Shown: positions 13,621 to 26,300, counted from the stretch's first letter. The stretch: DNA of 64,000 nt from Edolisoma coerulescens (GCA_013397115.1 VWZW01007169.1:62001-126000), one strand, 5' to 3'. A program made the numbers and translations. Notes: a model not told the origin generated them from the letters alone.

Positions 13621-16275
13621 GTGGAACTGAAGGTTGTTTCTAGTTTTAAAACAAACAAACAATAAACCTGGCTCCTTGTGAGCATTTAATAGGTATGAAC
13701 TGAAACTCCTGCCAGAAAATGACCTTTTCTGTGGAGAATCTTCAGTTATTTTTCTTGCTTAACAACCTTGCCCCAAAATGCACACTCCAGAACAAAGGAA
13801 AAAAGTTTAACTTAATGTTAAGCCTTCTCAGTGCTCTGCATCTAAACCGCAGTGGTGTCAGCATGTGTATCTTCAAGATTAAGTTGAAGAAGATCTTGAG
13901 ATTCCTGGTTCATATATGAGTTTTTTCATGTTGGAGCCAGTTAGTAAGAAAGTACAGAAACATGCCAGAATCCTAGACAGAGTTGCAAGATGCCACCTGT
14001 GCTATACTATGAAATGTGTTCTTCTGTATTTTTCCATCATGCTAAAGAAGTTTGGGAAAGCTGAATGCTGTAAAGTAACTGTTGTGTGTGCTTTAAGCAC
14101 ATGGATCATGAAAGGGGGAACTGCTGAACTGTTTTGGAGTTGAAGCTTACTATTCATGAAAGGATAGCAAAGTGAAGGTGATAAATTTGGACTTTTTAAT
14201 TCAGACAAGTTCACTGAGAAATGCTTCTTTTCCTTCCCTTGTTGGTATTTGCCACTGTGCTCTTTGTTACTGCTTGTAACAGAGAGCTTGTTGGCTCTCT
14301 GTGGTGGGAACCCGCAGCTTCTGTGTATTTTGTTAGCCCAGACTGGGGAATTATGGCACTTGGAAACAGAAGGAGAAAAATCAAGGAAATAAATGTATTT
14401 TTAATTTCATGGGAACAATAGAGAAGACTGAGATTCACCTTTAAGAAGAAGGACTTCAAATGCTGGAAATTGATTTAGCTCCTTCCCTGGCATCAGCAGT
14501 GCTTGATAGGCCTTGTGTATATGTGTTCTTGGGAAATTACTTTCATGTCTGAACTAGCAGTATATCCTGGCCTGGTATATACTTTGACTTATTGTCTTAA
14601 AGAGACTTAAAAATATAGAACATAAACTTTGCTGCCTGATATTTGTGTTGACAATTTTGGACTATTTTCTCACCAAGCAATGAGAACAGGAAGCTTGTTT
14701 TTCTGGAGGAGAGGGGAAGATTCTCCCACTCATCCCCCTGTGGACCAGCCAGTGCTCTTCTGCTCTTAACTTGGTCCCACAGCCATCACCGAGGATTGGG
14801 AGATTACCTAATAGGAGAATGAGAGGGGGGCTGCGCCGCCTTTCTGTGACCTGCAGAAATGGCATCAAGAGCTGGTCTTGCCCACCAGGATCCTTCCTGC
14901 TCTGCAGGGCGTTGTGGAAGGGTCACCAGCAGTGATTTCAGACTGGATTTCCAGCTGTGTGGATGTGATGGCAGCACACCATAACAGATTGGGCCTGCTC
15001 CTGCCTGGAATTTCTCAGACACAAGCATGTTGTCCAGGCTTCTAGAAGGTGTGGAGCCTGCTGTGTCTGCTCTGTCTGGGCGCAATAGACTAAATCCAAT
15101 CCTCTGGGGATATATTTCACCTGAATGCTCTTGAAACCCTGGACAAGTTTATAAATGCCTTGAATTTCACTGACAGAAAGCATGTGGGTCAACGACAACA
15201 CCCTAAAGAAACCTAGAGGTAAGAGTACTTCCATCAGACTCCTTGCAGAAATGTGCAGTTGGACAGACTATTGCCTTTCTATTTTAGAGGTGCTGCTTTT
15301 CTCCTTCCTCCCAGTGACTTTTCCACCCCATCCTTTCTGTAGGTTGCTAAATGCAGTAGAAGTATTTTTCTGCTGAGCTGAATAATCTTGGTTAGTCCAG
15401 AGTCCACCATTTCAATTCTTGCCTCCCTGCTTTTATTTAGGTAATGAAAAAAGAGCTGGGGCTCTGTTATGAAGTGACAAAGGATGCAAAACACAAAGTA
15501 CTTCAAATTTAAACACATGTGGAAAGACTTTAAAAAACAAAAGAATAAAAAATCACGAAGGAAAATTAAACTTAGGGTTCATACTCTTATTTTTCCCACA
15601 TTATACCTTGCTGTTTTGGGGTGTGGGGGGAAAGGTGTATTACATCTAGCATGCAGAGCAACAGTCCTGTGGTAAAGCAAGGCAATGCTAGAGAATTTGC
15701 AGGCAGAATTCAATAGCACAAAGGTTTTCAGAAACTATTTTTCTTTCCGCCTGTTTTTTTTTTTTACAGGAATGATTTCTAGCCATTCATCATAAAGCAC
15801 TAAAAATCAAAGAGCAATATTCACGAGCCTCCTAGTACAGTATGTTAAACCCTGATAACTGTCAGGAAGAGGCTGTCTGAAAGGGAAGAGCCAGGTAGCA
15901 GCACAGAAAACAAAAAACATGTTGGGAGAAAAAGTACTGAAGAATAAAAGGAGAGAAAATGTGCTAAGCAAAGGGGGCCAAGCAATGCTCCTGCATTACA
16001 TTTGTCATGCTGCCATTTTGTTAACAAGAGAGATATATTTGCAACAGTGTAAAAATGTTGTGGGTTCTGGAGTTCTGTCTGCTTTCACGGAATCCTGGAG
16101 TGACCATGTATGCCAGTGGTAGATTCTGTTCTTACAAATTGCTCTACTGGATTCAGAAATATGTTAGTTTGAATTTATTCAACTAATGTTTTATGCGAAC
16201 ATCTTTCAGCCTAGGGCTTGCCTATGAACAGTTTGCTGTGAAGATTTGATATTCAAAATATGAACTGTTTTCAGT
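13621..16275. other. unique sequence with short unassigned ORFs
   Basis: No recognised gene. The plus-strand ORF 14221-14421 (66 codons) starts with a strongly hydrophobic segment (MLLFLPLLVFATVLF) like a signal peptide or membrane anchor, but it has no known homologue that I recognise and no splice or promoter support. The ORFs at 14662-15234 on the minus strand overlap one another in different frames in a slightly GC-richer patch. A 12-T tract lies at 15754-15765. A good donor-like sequence (AGAG before GTAAGAG) is at about 15218-15228, without a strong acceptor. Confidence 0.5.
14266..14302. repeat. two adjacent short inverted repeats
   Basis: GTTAC (14266-14270) pairs with GTAAC (14276-14280) across 5 bases. 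Immediately after, ACAGAGAGC (14279-14287) pairs perfectly with GCTCTCTGT (14294-14302) across a 6-base loop. The two stems share two bases. No poly-U tract or known RNA family was recognised. Confidence 0.8.
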
Positions 16276-16495
16276 AGATGCATATTAGGAAAAAAGATCT
16301 TCAAAGAAAGGGCTGTCAAGCATTAGAACAGGCTGCCCAGGGAAGTGGTAGAGTCACCATCCCAGAAGGAATTCAAAGGACGTGTAGATGTGACACTTAG
16401 GGACATGATTCAGTGATGAACTTGGCAGTGCTGGATTAATGGTTGGACTAAATGTTCTTGAGGGTCTCTTCTGAAGTAAACGGTGCTATGATTCT
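16276..16495 (+). mobile_element. CR1 LINE retrotransposon, short 3' fragment
   Basis: Only the last ~220 bases of a CR1 element remain. Recognisable family words are GGCTGCCCAGGGAAGTGGT and GAGTCACCATCCC (about 16331-16360), the block around TGTAGATGTGACACTTAGG, and GGTTGGACTAAATG (16441-16454). The 3' terminus is GCTATGATTCT at 16485-16495. It differs in sequence from the CR1 copy at 10-11 kb, so it belongs to another subfamily. It is on the same strand and carries no usable coding sequence. Confidence 0.92.
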
Positions 16496-19400
16496 GCAGG
16501 AAGTTCAGAATATGTCTCTTTTCTCTGTCTGAAATCTTGATGTCTTCGTGTAGAGGTAAGTCTCCCTTGCTTTTCCCTTTCTGTGTCCAATCCAATCTGG
16601 AGCTACTTCCAGCTATTTTCTCTATTTCATGGGAATATTATGAACAAACAAAATGCATGCATGCAAGGAAAGCAGAGCTATCCTAACAAGTGCAAAATAA
16701 TAAATGACCATAGCATAGTGCTTTGGTAGCAAGCAGAGATTTCTGTGAAAAATAAGAATTGAACCTATCACTATAGATAGTAAATTCTGCTGGGTTATTT
16801 TTGATGCTTGGTAGTCACCAGAAATAGAGAGCAATGAACCATTTGGTTTCTAGGATACTTTCAGCTTTATGCCTCTCTCTGTAATTAGAAATATGTTAGC
16901 ATATCCTCAGAATATCAGTATTAATCATGGGAGTTGCTGTAATGATGAAGAGTTGTAGGCACTCCAGAAATCTTGCTTGCCCCTGCACAGAGGATATTCA
17001 GAGAATTTGTAATAATAAGCCAGTTTTGATACCTTCTTGTCAATCTAGGTTCTTTTTACTCTGAGAGTGTAAGACAACTATTGCTTACTGTTCATGTTTC
17101 TGATTGATGCCTGTTTTGATGCTTAGCTTCTGCCATGTTTCCAGTCATTGCATGTGTCAATGTCTAGCTAGTTAAGAGAATATGTGAAAAGTTTCTTTCA
17201 AACCTAGGATCATTTTATTTCTTAAAACGGCTAGTAGGAATTATCCTCTGCTTTTCAGGGAGATAATATTGCTTTTAAAACGAGCTCATCATCCACTAAT
17301 CCATTTTCAAACCCTGTTAGGCAATCTGGGTTAAGTAGAGTATAACAGTTATCCTACTGGATTGATTGTGTAGAGGTAGATCTTTTACATGCAGGGAGCT
17401 CAAGACCCCAGGGTCTAATAGTAATATTGCCTTCTCCATGAATAATTTATTGAATCTTTAAAGACTGTGTTCTATTACAAAATGTAGATTGGAGGGACGG
17501 TGTTGTGGTTGGTTTGGTTGGGGTTTTTTTTTTAAGATTCTGCAAAACTTTCATAGCCAAACCTGAAACATAACCAAACAGATGTCAGGAATGATTCTGT
17601 AGGTCTGTTTAAATCTGAAGTAAACTGGGCTTAGCTTTTCCATGGTTATTGTTCTCCAGCAGCTTCATGTAAAGACCATTTATTCTGAAGCAACCAAGTT
17701 TCTGTTCTCTTGCAAAGCTGTGCTTACTTAGATTTTCCTGGTACCAAGCCTGTACTGGAATCCCATTTTTGGTTTGGTGTCATATCTCATACTCAAGGCT
17801 TGCCTAACCTCTGTTCCCAGGACCTCCTGCATATACAGTTACTTGTAATTGTATGTGCCTATTGTAGCTCCTGAAGTGTTCTTGTTTCTAAGTAGGAAAA
17901 TTCAGTTCATGTAGGTTCTAAAGGTGTTTGAAAAAGCCATTCTGTAGATCTGTAGTGTTTTTCTATTGTGAAAAAAATTACAAGAGCAAACAAAATGGAA
18001 TAAATGTTGCATATAAACAGGGAAGTTACGTATATCACTCCAATGTTCAGGAAGTCAATATACACAGACCTCAAGCAAACTTCTCTGTTCTGGAAAGAAG
18101 CAAATGTTTCAGCAGCATCCTCAGCAGTTCCGAGTGTAGCAGGGTGGTAATGCACAGTGATCAGGAAGACAAGGGGCAGGTGTCCTGACAGAAAAGCTGA
18201 ATTTTCTCAACTCACGCTTATAATCATGCAAATAAGAATGAATGCTCATGTGGGTTTGTATTTTCTCTCTATCTAAACAGGTGCAACTGGATGAATCAAA
18301 GAAAGAAAAGAACATTTCAATTTCTATATTCATAGTATTTTAAATAACACAGAAAATACATTGTTACTCTTTGTTGTTTTGCTTGTCTTTTGCTTGTGTT
18401 CCTGGGCAGAGGAGGAGTGCAAGCTGTAAAATGAATGTAACTATTCTGTTCGTTGTCTCCTACCATATCCCTGCAGCCTTTTCCTTCCCTCCAAGGCACG
18501 TCAGTTAAGTGTTTCTACATCTCTCACTCTCACAGATTCATCCTGGTAGTGTAAAGAGCTGGACAGCAAATGCGTTTTCCAGTCTGTCTTCAGATATCCC
18601 AAAACCTTAAAAAATGAAGAGGACAGAAGCTATTTTGCCAGATCAACACTGGGGCCTCTTCCATGTCTCATGTTAGTTTTTAATCTCTGGTCTGTTAGAG
18701 ACTCTGTTGGAGTCTACTCGGGAATGGATCTCTCTGCCCATCTTTCTCACTGGGTTGCTTGGCTCTGTATAATTATATCTATAGGAAACACAAGTCTCAA
18801 CTTTATTCTTGTGCTTCCCAAGTGCCTTGGAAGGAGGGTATTTTTGGGAGGCCATTCTGTCTGGATTTATCTAGAACCTACTTTTTTGCTTCTGACCCTG
18901 ATTTTTTTGTTTCTGCCAGATCCTGTTGTGACCAGTATGTAGGTTTTAAGCAGGTGCAGATGTGCTTCTCAGTGTCAGATAAGTGACCTCTTCAACTTTC
19001 TGGCTCCTGGTGGTGTATCCCAGCCATGTCACGAAGAAATAGTGACTTCTTACTTTAAATTTAGGTTTCCACTTCTGTGCTCTGAATAAGAAAAGTGCTT
19101 AGTCTGAGTCTGGGTATGTGAACAGAAACAAGATTTGTACCTCAAAAATGCTTTTCTTTATGTTTCCTTTTTAAGATATCATCTGCAAACAGTCTCGTAA
19201 CAACATGAGCAGTATTAGTATATGACTAATATATACTGTCTTTATCAAAGACAGACATTTTCAGTGACTTCTGAAGAAAAAAGGAATTCCAAGACAACAG
19301 TTGAGTCCTTAAATCTCCACATCTTTCTCCTTATTAGATGGACCAAATCCTTGGTTTAGGAATTTCTTTTAAAATTTAATTGCAGATTTTATATATCAGA

Positions 19401-20374
19401 GAATGTGCAAGTATTCCATTTGTGAGTAACCTTACAGCCACTTTAGTTGTAGCTTACCTCCATTTACACTTAGTTTTCTGTCTTTTCCTGGTAGCATTTC
19501 TTATTCATCTTATTCCTTCTTATTTTTGTTCTCAGAAGATGCAAGTGGTTTTTACTTAGGTTTTGCAATATACATGAAATGATAAACCCTCAGCATTATT
19601 TCTAGGACTGCATAGATGAAAAAGTGTGGTTTGAGGTTCTGAGGTTTTCTTCTTTGAACAAGTTGAGGATTATTTTCTCCTTAATTCAACAGTAACTTAA
19701 AGATATTTTCTTAAACTTCCCAGAAGAAACAGATGAAGAAATTAAAAGAATTACACTTGGGCAAGGTTGTAAAAACAGAGCATTCTTAATGTGAATTGTT
19801 TTGCAAGCATAACAATGGATGAGACATTCAGGAAACAAGTTTAATGTAACTAAGTTATTACCCAGGAGATTTGGAGCACAGAATATCTTTTACTCAGTTG
19901 TCTGGTAAACTGTTAGCAACAGGATGAAAAACCTGCACAGTGCACATATTGACGTATTGCAATGCTAAAATTAAAAGATGTTATAATCTTGACTAGGGCC
20001 AGAGATATTTCTTCACCCAGGGCAGGATGTCGAAAGGAGGCAGAAGCTGTGTTATGAATGCAAGACGTGGCTGAGTGTAATTCAAAGGAAGTTTAGCTCC
20101 TGTTGCGGATGCAAGGCGCACCTGGTGAGCTGACTTCAAGTCTTGCCTCTGGAGAAGGCAGATTGCCCCAGACCCATCTGCATTTGTCCTGCAGTGAAGA
20201 TGTAGACATAGATTCCCAAGCTCAGAAGAAGGTAGGAGACAGTCTCTCTCAAATATTTGACTCAACTTGGGGAAAAACTAATTTAATTTTTTGCTCGTTA
20301 AAATAAACATTTAATTATTAGCTTGGGTAGTGAGGAACAGAAAAACAAACATTAGAACACCTTTCCTCCCCACT
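16496..20374. other. unique sequence, nothing recognised
   Basis: Only short unassignable ORFs (up to 90 codons) are present. A donor-like AGAG before GTAAGT lies at about 16551-16561, just past the CR1 end, without a convincing partner acceptor. A short hairpin-forming pair TATTAGT/ACTAATA lies at 19213-19231. A plausible acceptor (CATTTGTCCTGCAG ending at 20194) and donor (GAAGAAG before GTAGGA at 20232) bracket 37 bases, but the reading phase does not connect to the candidate exons downstream. Confidence 0.45.
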
Positions 20375-20870
20375 TTCCCAGGTTCAGCTTCACTCCAGAT
20401 TCCTCTACACCCCGCCTGAATGGTGCAGTGGGGCTGGAGGTTGCAATCAGTCCATCACAGTTCTTCTCTGCTTTTCCTTCCTCCTTGCCCCTTTCTTCTG
20501 CTCCAGAGCTGGCTCTAGAGGCTGCATTCCTGTCAGGAGTGTCTCTCTGCTCCAGCATGGGGTTTGTCATGGGCTGCAGGGGATGTCTGCTTTGTTGTGG
20601 AGCACTTCTTCCTCTGACCTTGGGGTTCCCTCCTCTTTTTTCCACCTGGCATTTTCTGCCCTTCCGTTAGACCTGTTGTCCCAGAGGTGCCCCATACAGG
20701 GCAGGGGGGCTCAGCCTGCCCTGCAGTGGGTTGGTTTGAGGTGGCTGGGACCATCTGTGCCCAGCACAGGGCAGCCCCAGACATTCCTCCCAGTGGCCAC
20801 CCCGCAGCCCTGTGGCCCTCTGCCAGCACTCTGCAGGCCCAGGCTGGTGATGGGGGTCGTTTCCGCAGTT
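20375..20870 (+). repeat. GC-rich, CpG-poor stretch resembling a decayed dispersed repeat
   Basis: Base composition changes abruptly from AT-rich flanks to a C- and G-rich segment. It is full of words such as CTCTGCTCCAGCATGGGG (about 20547-20564), GGGCTGCAGGGGA (about 20572-20584), TCTGACCTTGGGGTTCC and GGCAGCCCCAGAC. Similar word strings occur in dispersed elements of bird genomes that I associate with LTR-type repeats, but I cannot name the family or find terminal repeats. Several overlapping ORFs on both strands (80-114 codons) are by-products of the GC content. It could also be ordinary GC-rich unique DNA. Confidence 0.3.
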
Positions 20871-20953
20871 CATTTGTGCATAGAGAGCTTTGGTTTCTTC
20901 AGAAGACCCCCTGCAAGCCGAATGTAAAGTCCTAATATCTTTATCTTTTCCAG

Positions 20954-20998
20954 AGAGGACCGAGATTGTTGCTGTAAGAACTGTTCCAGCAGAGACAG
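20954..20998 (+). CDS. speculative 45-bp microexon
   Basis: A pyrimidine-rich acceptor (TTATCTTTTCCAG) ends at 20953 and a donor (ACAG before GTAGTT) follows at 20999. The enclosed 45 bases are a multiple of three and are open in two frames. The phase-1 frame reads RTEIVAVRTVPAET and continues in phase into the next candidate exon at 22996. The other open frame is cysteine-rich (EDRDCCCKNCSSRD). No protein family was recognised in either. No promoter or upstream coding exon in matching phase was found, so this may be chance or part of a non-coding transcript. Confidence 0.18.
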
Positions 20999-22795
20999 GT
21001 AGTTCATGATAAATTTAACTGTACTCTCCTAAATATATGCTAATGCTTTGCTTTCGATGTATGAGTATTCATGCCTCTTACCCATTGGTGCTAATTATCT
21101 AACGTACATTACCATAAAGCTGGAATTGCGTGAGGTATGTTAGTGCTTCCTAAACTTTATTTCAGACAACTTTCCAGCTTATTCATCAGTAGGTAATTTT
21201 ATAGCTCTGGGACACAGCTCTCGCAGAGTAACGCGGCTCCTTCAGTTTTCTCTGCAAAAATGACAAGACACAGGCCAGCTGGTCCCCCACTGCTCGCTCT
21301 GCTGAAATGATATTCCCATCACAACTCCTGCTGTAATCACTTCTACTAATCTTGTTCTCTCTCCTTCCCACGTAGATTCTCCAAATCATTACACAGGTTA
21401 ACTCTCCCCCACCTGCCCACCAGTCACAGAAATCAAACAACGAGCCTCAAATTATGCTGAGAATAAATGGAGATAAACAGCAAACCCAAGGAGACAAATA
21501 AGACGAACACCTTGAAAAGGAACCAGTAAGTGAAATAGGATGTGACAGGCTCAGGAACATGAGAGGGAATGATTTCCTGGAATGCAGCAGCAATTTCGTG
21601 CCAGCAGCGATGCACCAGCTGTACTTGACCTTCAGTAACCTTTATCCCCATCTCCTACTGCTGCTCCTGCAGCTTCTCAGCCTGGTTCTCCTCCTTCGCT
21701 GTTGTGGTTTTCCTGGTCAGATACCTTATCTAACTGGTACAGACACTGTTTTCTGAAATCAGGCTTTTCCTGTAAAGGTGCTGCAGTCTGTGCATTTCCC
21801 CACACCTGCCTGGAATGGGATGCAGTCAGGGGGCTCCATGGTGGTGTGCAGAGGGAAGTCCTTTGTGTATCTTCTTGATGGGTTTGACTTGACTTTGTCA
21901 CACATGGAAATTAATGTCCACCATTAACAGAACAATCCCTCAGGGAAAAACGCTCAGAACTTTTTCTTGAGACCTTTCAGAAGGATGCTGTTTGGGTTTG
22001 GCTGGGAATTTTCTGGCAAAGTGGATTTTTTCCTGGACAGTGTCAGTTCCTTAAAATTAAAGCATTTAATAGGAATGAATAAATGCCAATAAATTCTTGG
22101 ATGATCCTTTCTGAGGTTTAAGCATTCTGATTTGATAAGATTGAAACAGACCACAATCACTTGTCTAGTTTCAAATATCTCATGAATAGGATTACAAAAC
22201 ATGTCTTTCAAAAATTGAAATAAAAATTAAACGTTTTGAAATTATCAAAGTGGAGAGTTTCTACTGGCATAATTTGTTTTGGTGTGCATGACCCTTGTGC
22301 CCTTTTTTCAGTTTTGCCTCTTTGTCTCGGGTCAGAGTAAGGGAGGGGGAAATCTTGAAAATACTGGCAGGACATGGCTTTGGTAATGCACACCCATCCT
22401 GGTCTCGTTTTTTCCTCATTTGAAGGGAGATAGGCAAAAGCAAAGTATCTGCCATGTTATATGAAGCTATTGTCAAACAGGACTTGTTATCAGAGACCAC
22501 CAGCCACTTTGGGAGTATCCCCAGTCCAATGATGCTCAAAATATTTTAAGAAAGAATGTCAGTTTTGTGTTTAAGCTGTGTATCAGGATACCAGTTCCTT
22601 TGGCAACACATAGAGGCCAACAGGCAAGAACATCAAATATCTGTGTGAGCACTTCATTACATATTTGATGCAGTGTAGTACATCTCCTAATCCTGTTCCT
22701 GAAATATCACTGTAGCTGTGTTGTTTGGTCTCAGTATGCTCTTGTGTACGTACCCTCATGCACTGTAATATCAAAACACTTTCTGTTACTAAGAG

Positions 22796-22830
22796 CAGTG
22801 TGTGTGTGTGCATGTGTGTGTGAATGTGTC
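22796..22830 (+). repeat. interrupted (TG)n microsatellite
   Basis: A run of TG dinucleotides interrupted by CA and AA steps. The overlapping minus-strand ORF 22583-22846 reads histidine/threonine runs from it and is an artefact. Confidence 0.9.
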
Positions 22831-22995
22831 TTTCTGTATGAAGCACTCCCCTCTGTCTCTTCTCAGCCTGTCAGGGAAAGAATTTGATTATTTTATAGAA
22901 TTTCGCTTTGTTTAAAGATGTTATTGAGGGATGTTCAGCTGGCAAGATGAGGTTTACACTGAAGTTTGCAAGTGAGTTTATTTTTCTTTCCTCAG

Positions 22996-23142
22996 GGAAG
23001 AAGGTCCATAGTCCATATCCAGCTCCTCCAAAAGTCATCTCCTCCTCTCAGGAGCATCTTGCCTGTTTGGCTGGCAGATTCACTGGAGAAACGCAGCTGC
23101 CATGGGAGGTCGTGATCAGAGAGGGGGAAGGAGGTCTCTCAG
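22996..23142 (+). CDS. speculative 147-bp exon
   Basis: A strong acceptor (TTTTTCTTTCCTCAG, ending 22995) and strong donor (CTCAG before GTAGGTGG at 23143) bracket 147 bases, exactly 49 codons, symmetric phase 1-1. The open frame begins GKKVHSPYPAPPKVISSSQ and ends EGEGGLS. It contains one cysteine and no membrane segment, and I do not recognise it. It joins in phase to the microexon upstream and to a short terminal segment from 23321. It may instead be an untranslated exon of a long non-coding RNA, or coincidence. Confidence 0.22.
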
Positions 23143-23320
23143 GTAGGTGGGGCCAGTCCTGCAGCACACTTCAAATTTCAGGGTAGTGACCTTGCACTCG
23201 TCTCCACTCTGCGGGAAGCCCTGCACAGTAAGCCAGAGCACTGGGGTGAAGTGTTTGCTGTGACCTGCATTGCTGATCAGATGAACTGTTATGTATAGCA
23301 ACACTTGGTATTTTTTGCAG

Positions 23321-23354
23321 GATCCATAACTTCACTCCTAGATCTGATTTGAAG
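23321..23354 (+). CDS. speculative terminal coding segment
   Basis: The acceptor GGTATTTTTTGCAG ends at 23320. Read in the phase left by the exon at 22996-23142, the sequence gives SITSLLDLI and then TGA at 23351-23353. No canonical AATAAA signal was seen close downstream. A donor-like TTAAG before GTAAATG occurs at 23410, so the transcript could continue. Support is only splice-site shape and phase. Confidence 0.12.
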
Positions 23355-26300
23355 TGGTGGAAGTGTCATGTGGTTCACTATTTCATCAGACCTAATCATT
23401 TGCTTAAGGTAAATGAATTTTGTGGCTTTTTCCCCCCCCTAATTTATTTTACCTTCACTTAAGCACAGGAACTTTTTGTTTGGCCTGTAATAGATTAATT
23501 TCTTAGAGCTGGTGGAAAATGGTTCATTTACACCAAATAAGTCTAAAATACTGTTTTTACGTATCTTAGAGTATTACAGTTTGGTAAACCTGTATGCTAG
23601 GGAAACATCATCTTAGGAGTATATCAATGCCTGTCTCTCTCAAGATGAAATCATTTTAAAAATACAGATAGTGAGAGGTTTTTTCTGGTTTTGTTGTGAA
23701 ACTCCGGTGTTCTCTATCTGTATTCTTTATTGTTTTGAGTTCAAATGAGGCCATAGGATATAGTTAGTCTCATCGCTCCTGCCAAAGCCCCCTGAGAACC
23801 TTCAGCCTCATGATGCAAAGGGCTGATCTAATACTAGCTCATTCTGCTGCTCCTCTTCCTTCAAGCATCATTGATGGGTTAGCTTTACATGGCAAGTTTT
23901 AGGCTGGAACAGATGTAATTTTTTGTCTCTAAGATGATCTCAGCTCAAAAATATGTCACCAACTCTGTATTGGAGGCTTTGGTGAGCTGCATAAAAAAGT
24001 TATTTACCTGCCCTAGTCTGGCTTGAATTTTTCCTCCTGTGGGATGCAGCAGAGCAATGATGTGACATTAATGATCAAGGGTGGTACAGCAGCCTTGCTA
24101 CTGGCAGTTGTGCTATTATGGCTTGCCCGACAGTATCAACATTTGCCTGAAAGTTTCAGCTACAGAATTCGTAGAAGTATGTCCAAATTCAACTTGTGTT
24201 TAAACATTATAAAGTAGTGTGTTCACCCCATGGACTATGGATTTAGATTGAGAAGAAAATTCCTAATCCTCAGAAGGAGAATAAAAAGTCAAAGATCTCT
24301 TGCATGGTTTTTTTATGACATCTTAACTAATCTGAATTTTGGATGTTTGGCTTGTGATTTTTGAACTCCTGAGGTTAGAGGTAGTGGGATAGACAGTGAA
24401 CAGGAATCAACACTAGTGAAATTCCACAAAAACCTAGCAGAGTCACACTTTCACTGTTGTCAAATATATTGTATAAAATATTTTCACAGGGAGTCAGCAG
24501 CTAATTACTTTGCATTCATGGATGTTGCTGTAGAATTCAACTAGACTTCAACTTTTAAAATTAAATATTAAAAAAAAAGTATTTGAGAGAGCTCATCAGC
24601 AACAGAGAAGTTACTTGCAGTATTCTTTGTGTAGAATATATGTGTATTATCTTTACCTACTGTGGAATATCTTCTGCCATGCTTGTTATGTGGCTCTAGA
24701 CTCCCATTAACTGAATCCCTGGTGAAAAGCCGTTTTCCTACATTATATTGTAATGCTCTTGTTAATGATAAATTGATGAAGAGCTGCTTTTTTAGATTAG
24801 GTGAGTGGTCCTTTGATAATGGGGTTGGAATCAGGCCAGAGGTTTTATACTAGTTTGCCTGGAGGGTGAGAACCAACTAAAATATTCCTTTCTTGTGTTC
24901 TGCTCGAAAATGAGACAGTCAAAGAATTTCAGCTTTTAATTTTAAGAGAGCAGTTCAACAGTAGTTTACATGGTGGGTATTTTTAGACTTTGTCTTTATC
25001 TTGCCCCTCCATATTTCTAATGAATTATTAAAGAAAGGTACTTCATGTAATTAGAGAGCCAAGCACCTTTTAAACAAGATCAACTTCTTACATTTGAATT
25101 GGCTAGTTTCATTTTCTATGGCTAAAGATCATAAGGCAAATACTTTTGCATGTTTCAAAGTTAAAATCAATTGTTCTCCTTTTCTGGTTTCAAATGCACT
25201 AGATTAGTACTTTTGCTGTATCAGAAAACTGTTAGAATATTTATGGTTTTTATTTACATAAAACCCAAACATTTTCTATTATTTCTTTCTTTGGGCAAAG
25301 AATGTGCAATAGATTCTCAGATCCATAGATTTTCCTTGCTATTAGAATTAATATAATAGAAATTAAGTGAAAGTAAAATATATTTTTTAAGTGACACACA
25401 TTTTATAGTTTCCAGTCTTGGGTCCAGTGGTCTTTCTCAGCTCTGTACCATGCCCTTTGGGGAAAAACACGGAGTGTGCATGCTCATCTCTTTTGATCAT
25501 GATTTGACAAGGTCATACCTTGGTAGGATTGGGCTGCCTATTATTATATTGATGTTGTTTTAAAATTTAGTGGTATATGGAAAAAAAGAGAGAGGATAGT
25601 GAAATTTTAATACACCCAGCTGATGTAGGAATCTCTTTCCTTATTGCCTAATGGAGATACAGGGTGTGTAAATGTGAACTTTATTAATGGAGAAGAGGAT
25701 CTTAAAGTGCATTTACAGTAGAGCAGCTTTAGGTTAAGGTTACAAAATTGGGGTCTTTATTTTGATTGTTGTGTTAAAATTTAGGTCTTTGGTTTAGTCC
25801 TCTATGAAAAACAAAGATACAAACAAAAAAAAAAGAACCATAAAGCAAAAGTGTAGCTTATTTTACAGTTAAGAGTTTGACACTTCCAGCACTTAGAGTT
25901 TCAATCACAAGAAAATGAGAATTTTTTTCTTGTTGAAGAATTTCTTCAGCCTTTTAGATAAGAGAGGAAATAATCCCACCATAGGAGAGATTCACAAATC
26001 CCTTAATTGCCTTCTGCTTTCCAACAAGCATTTGCTGTGGTCATCAGAAGGAAAATTCAGTTCTACATTAAAACTTCTGTTCTTCAGCTAGGTTCATGCT
26101 CTGCCTTCAGTTCATATTCTTGCTAACTCACTGACATGTAGTGTCAGATCTTCTACACAGACTTTCATTTCCAGCTCAGAGGGAAGTGCCTGGGATCCTA
26201 GCACCACCTGGAAAATCCCAGCACTACCTGGTGTATGGGAGTCATTTGCTCCCATATCCCCATGGAAAGACAGTGTGTGTCAGGCTCCAGCCTCAATCAG

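Noticed and set aside
20195..20231. Acceptor/donor-bracketed 37-base segment as an extra upstream exon of the candidate transcript.
   Set aside because: Its only open frame ends in phase 0, whereas the next candidate exon needs phase 1.
20428..20935. Multiple overlapping ORFs on both strands in the GC-rich patch.
   Set aside because: GC-rich, stop-poor sequence opens all frames at once; proline/alanine/glycine-rich products with no domain.
22583..22846. Minus-strand ORF with histidine/threonine repeats.
   Set aside because: Produced by the TG microsatellite.
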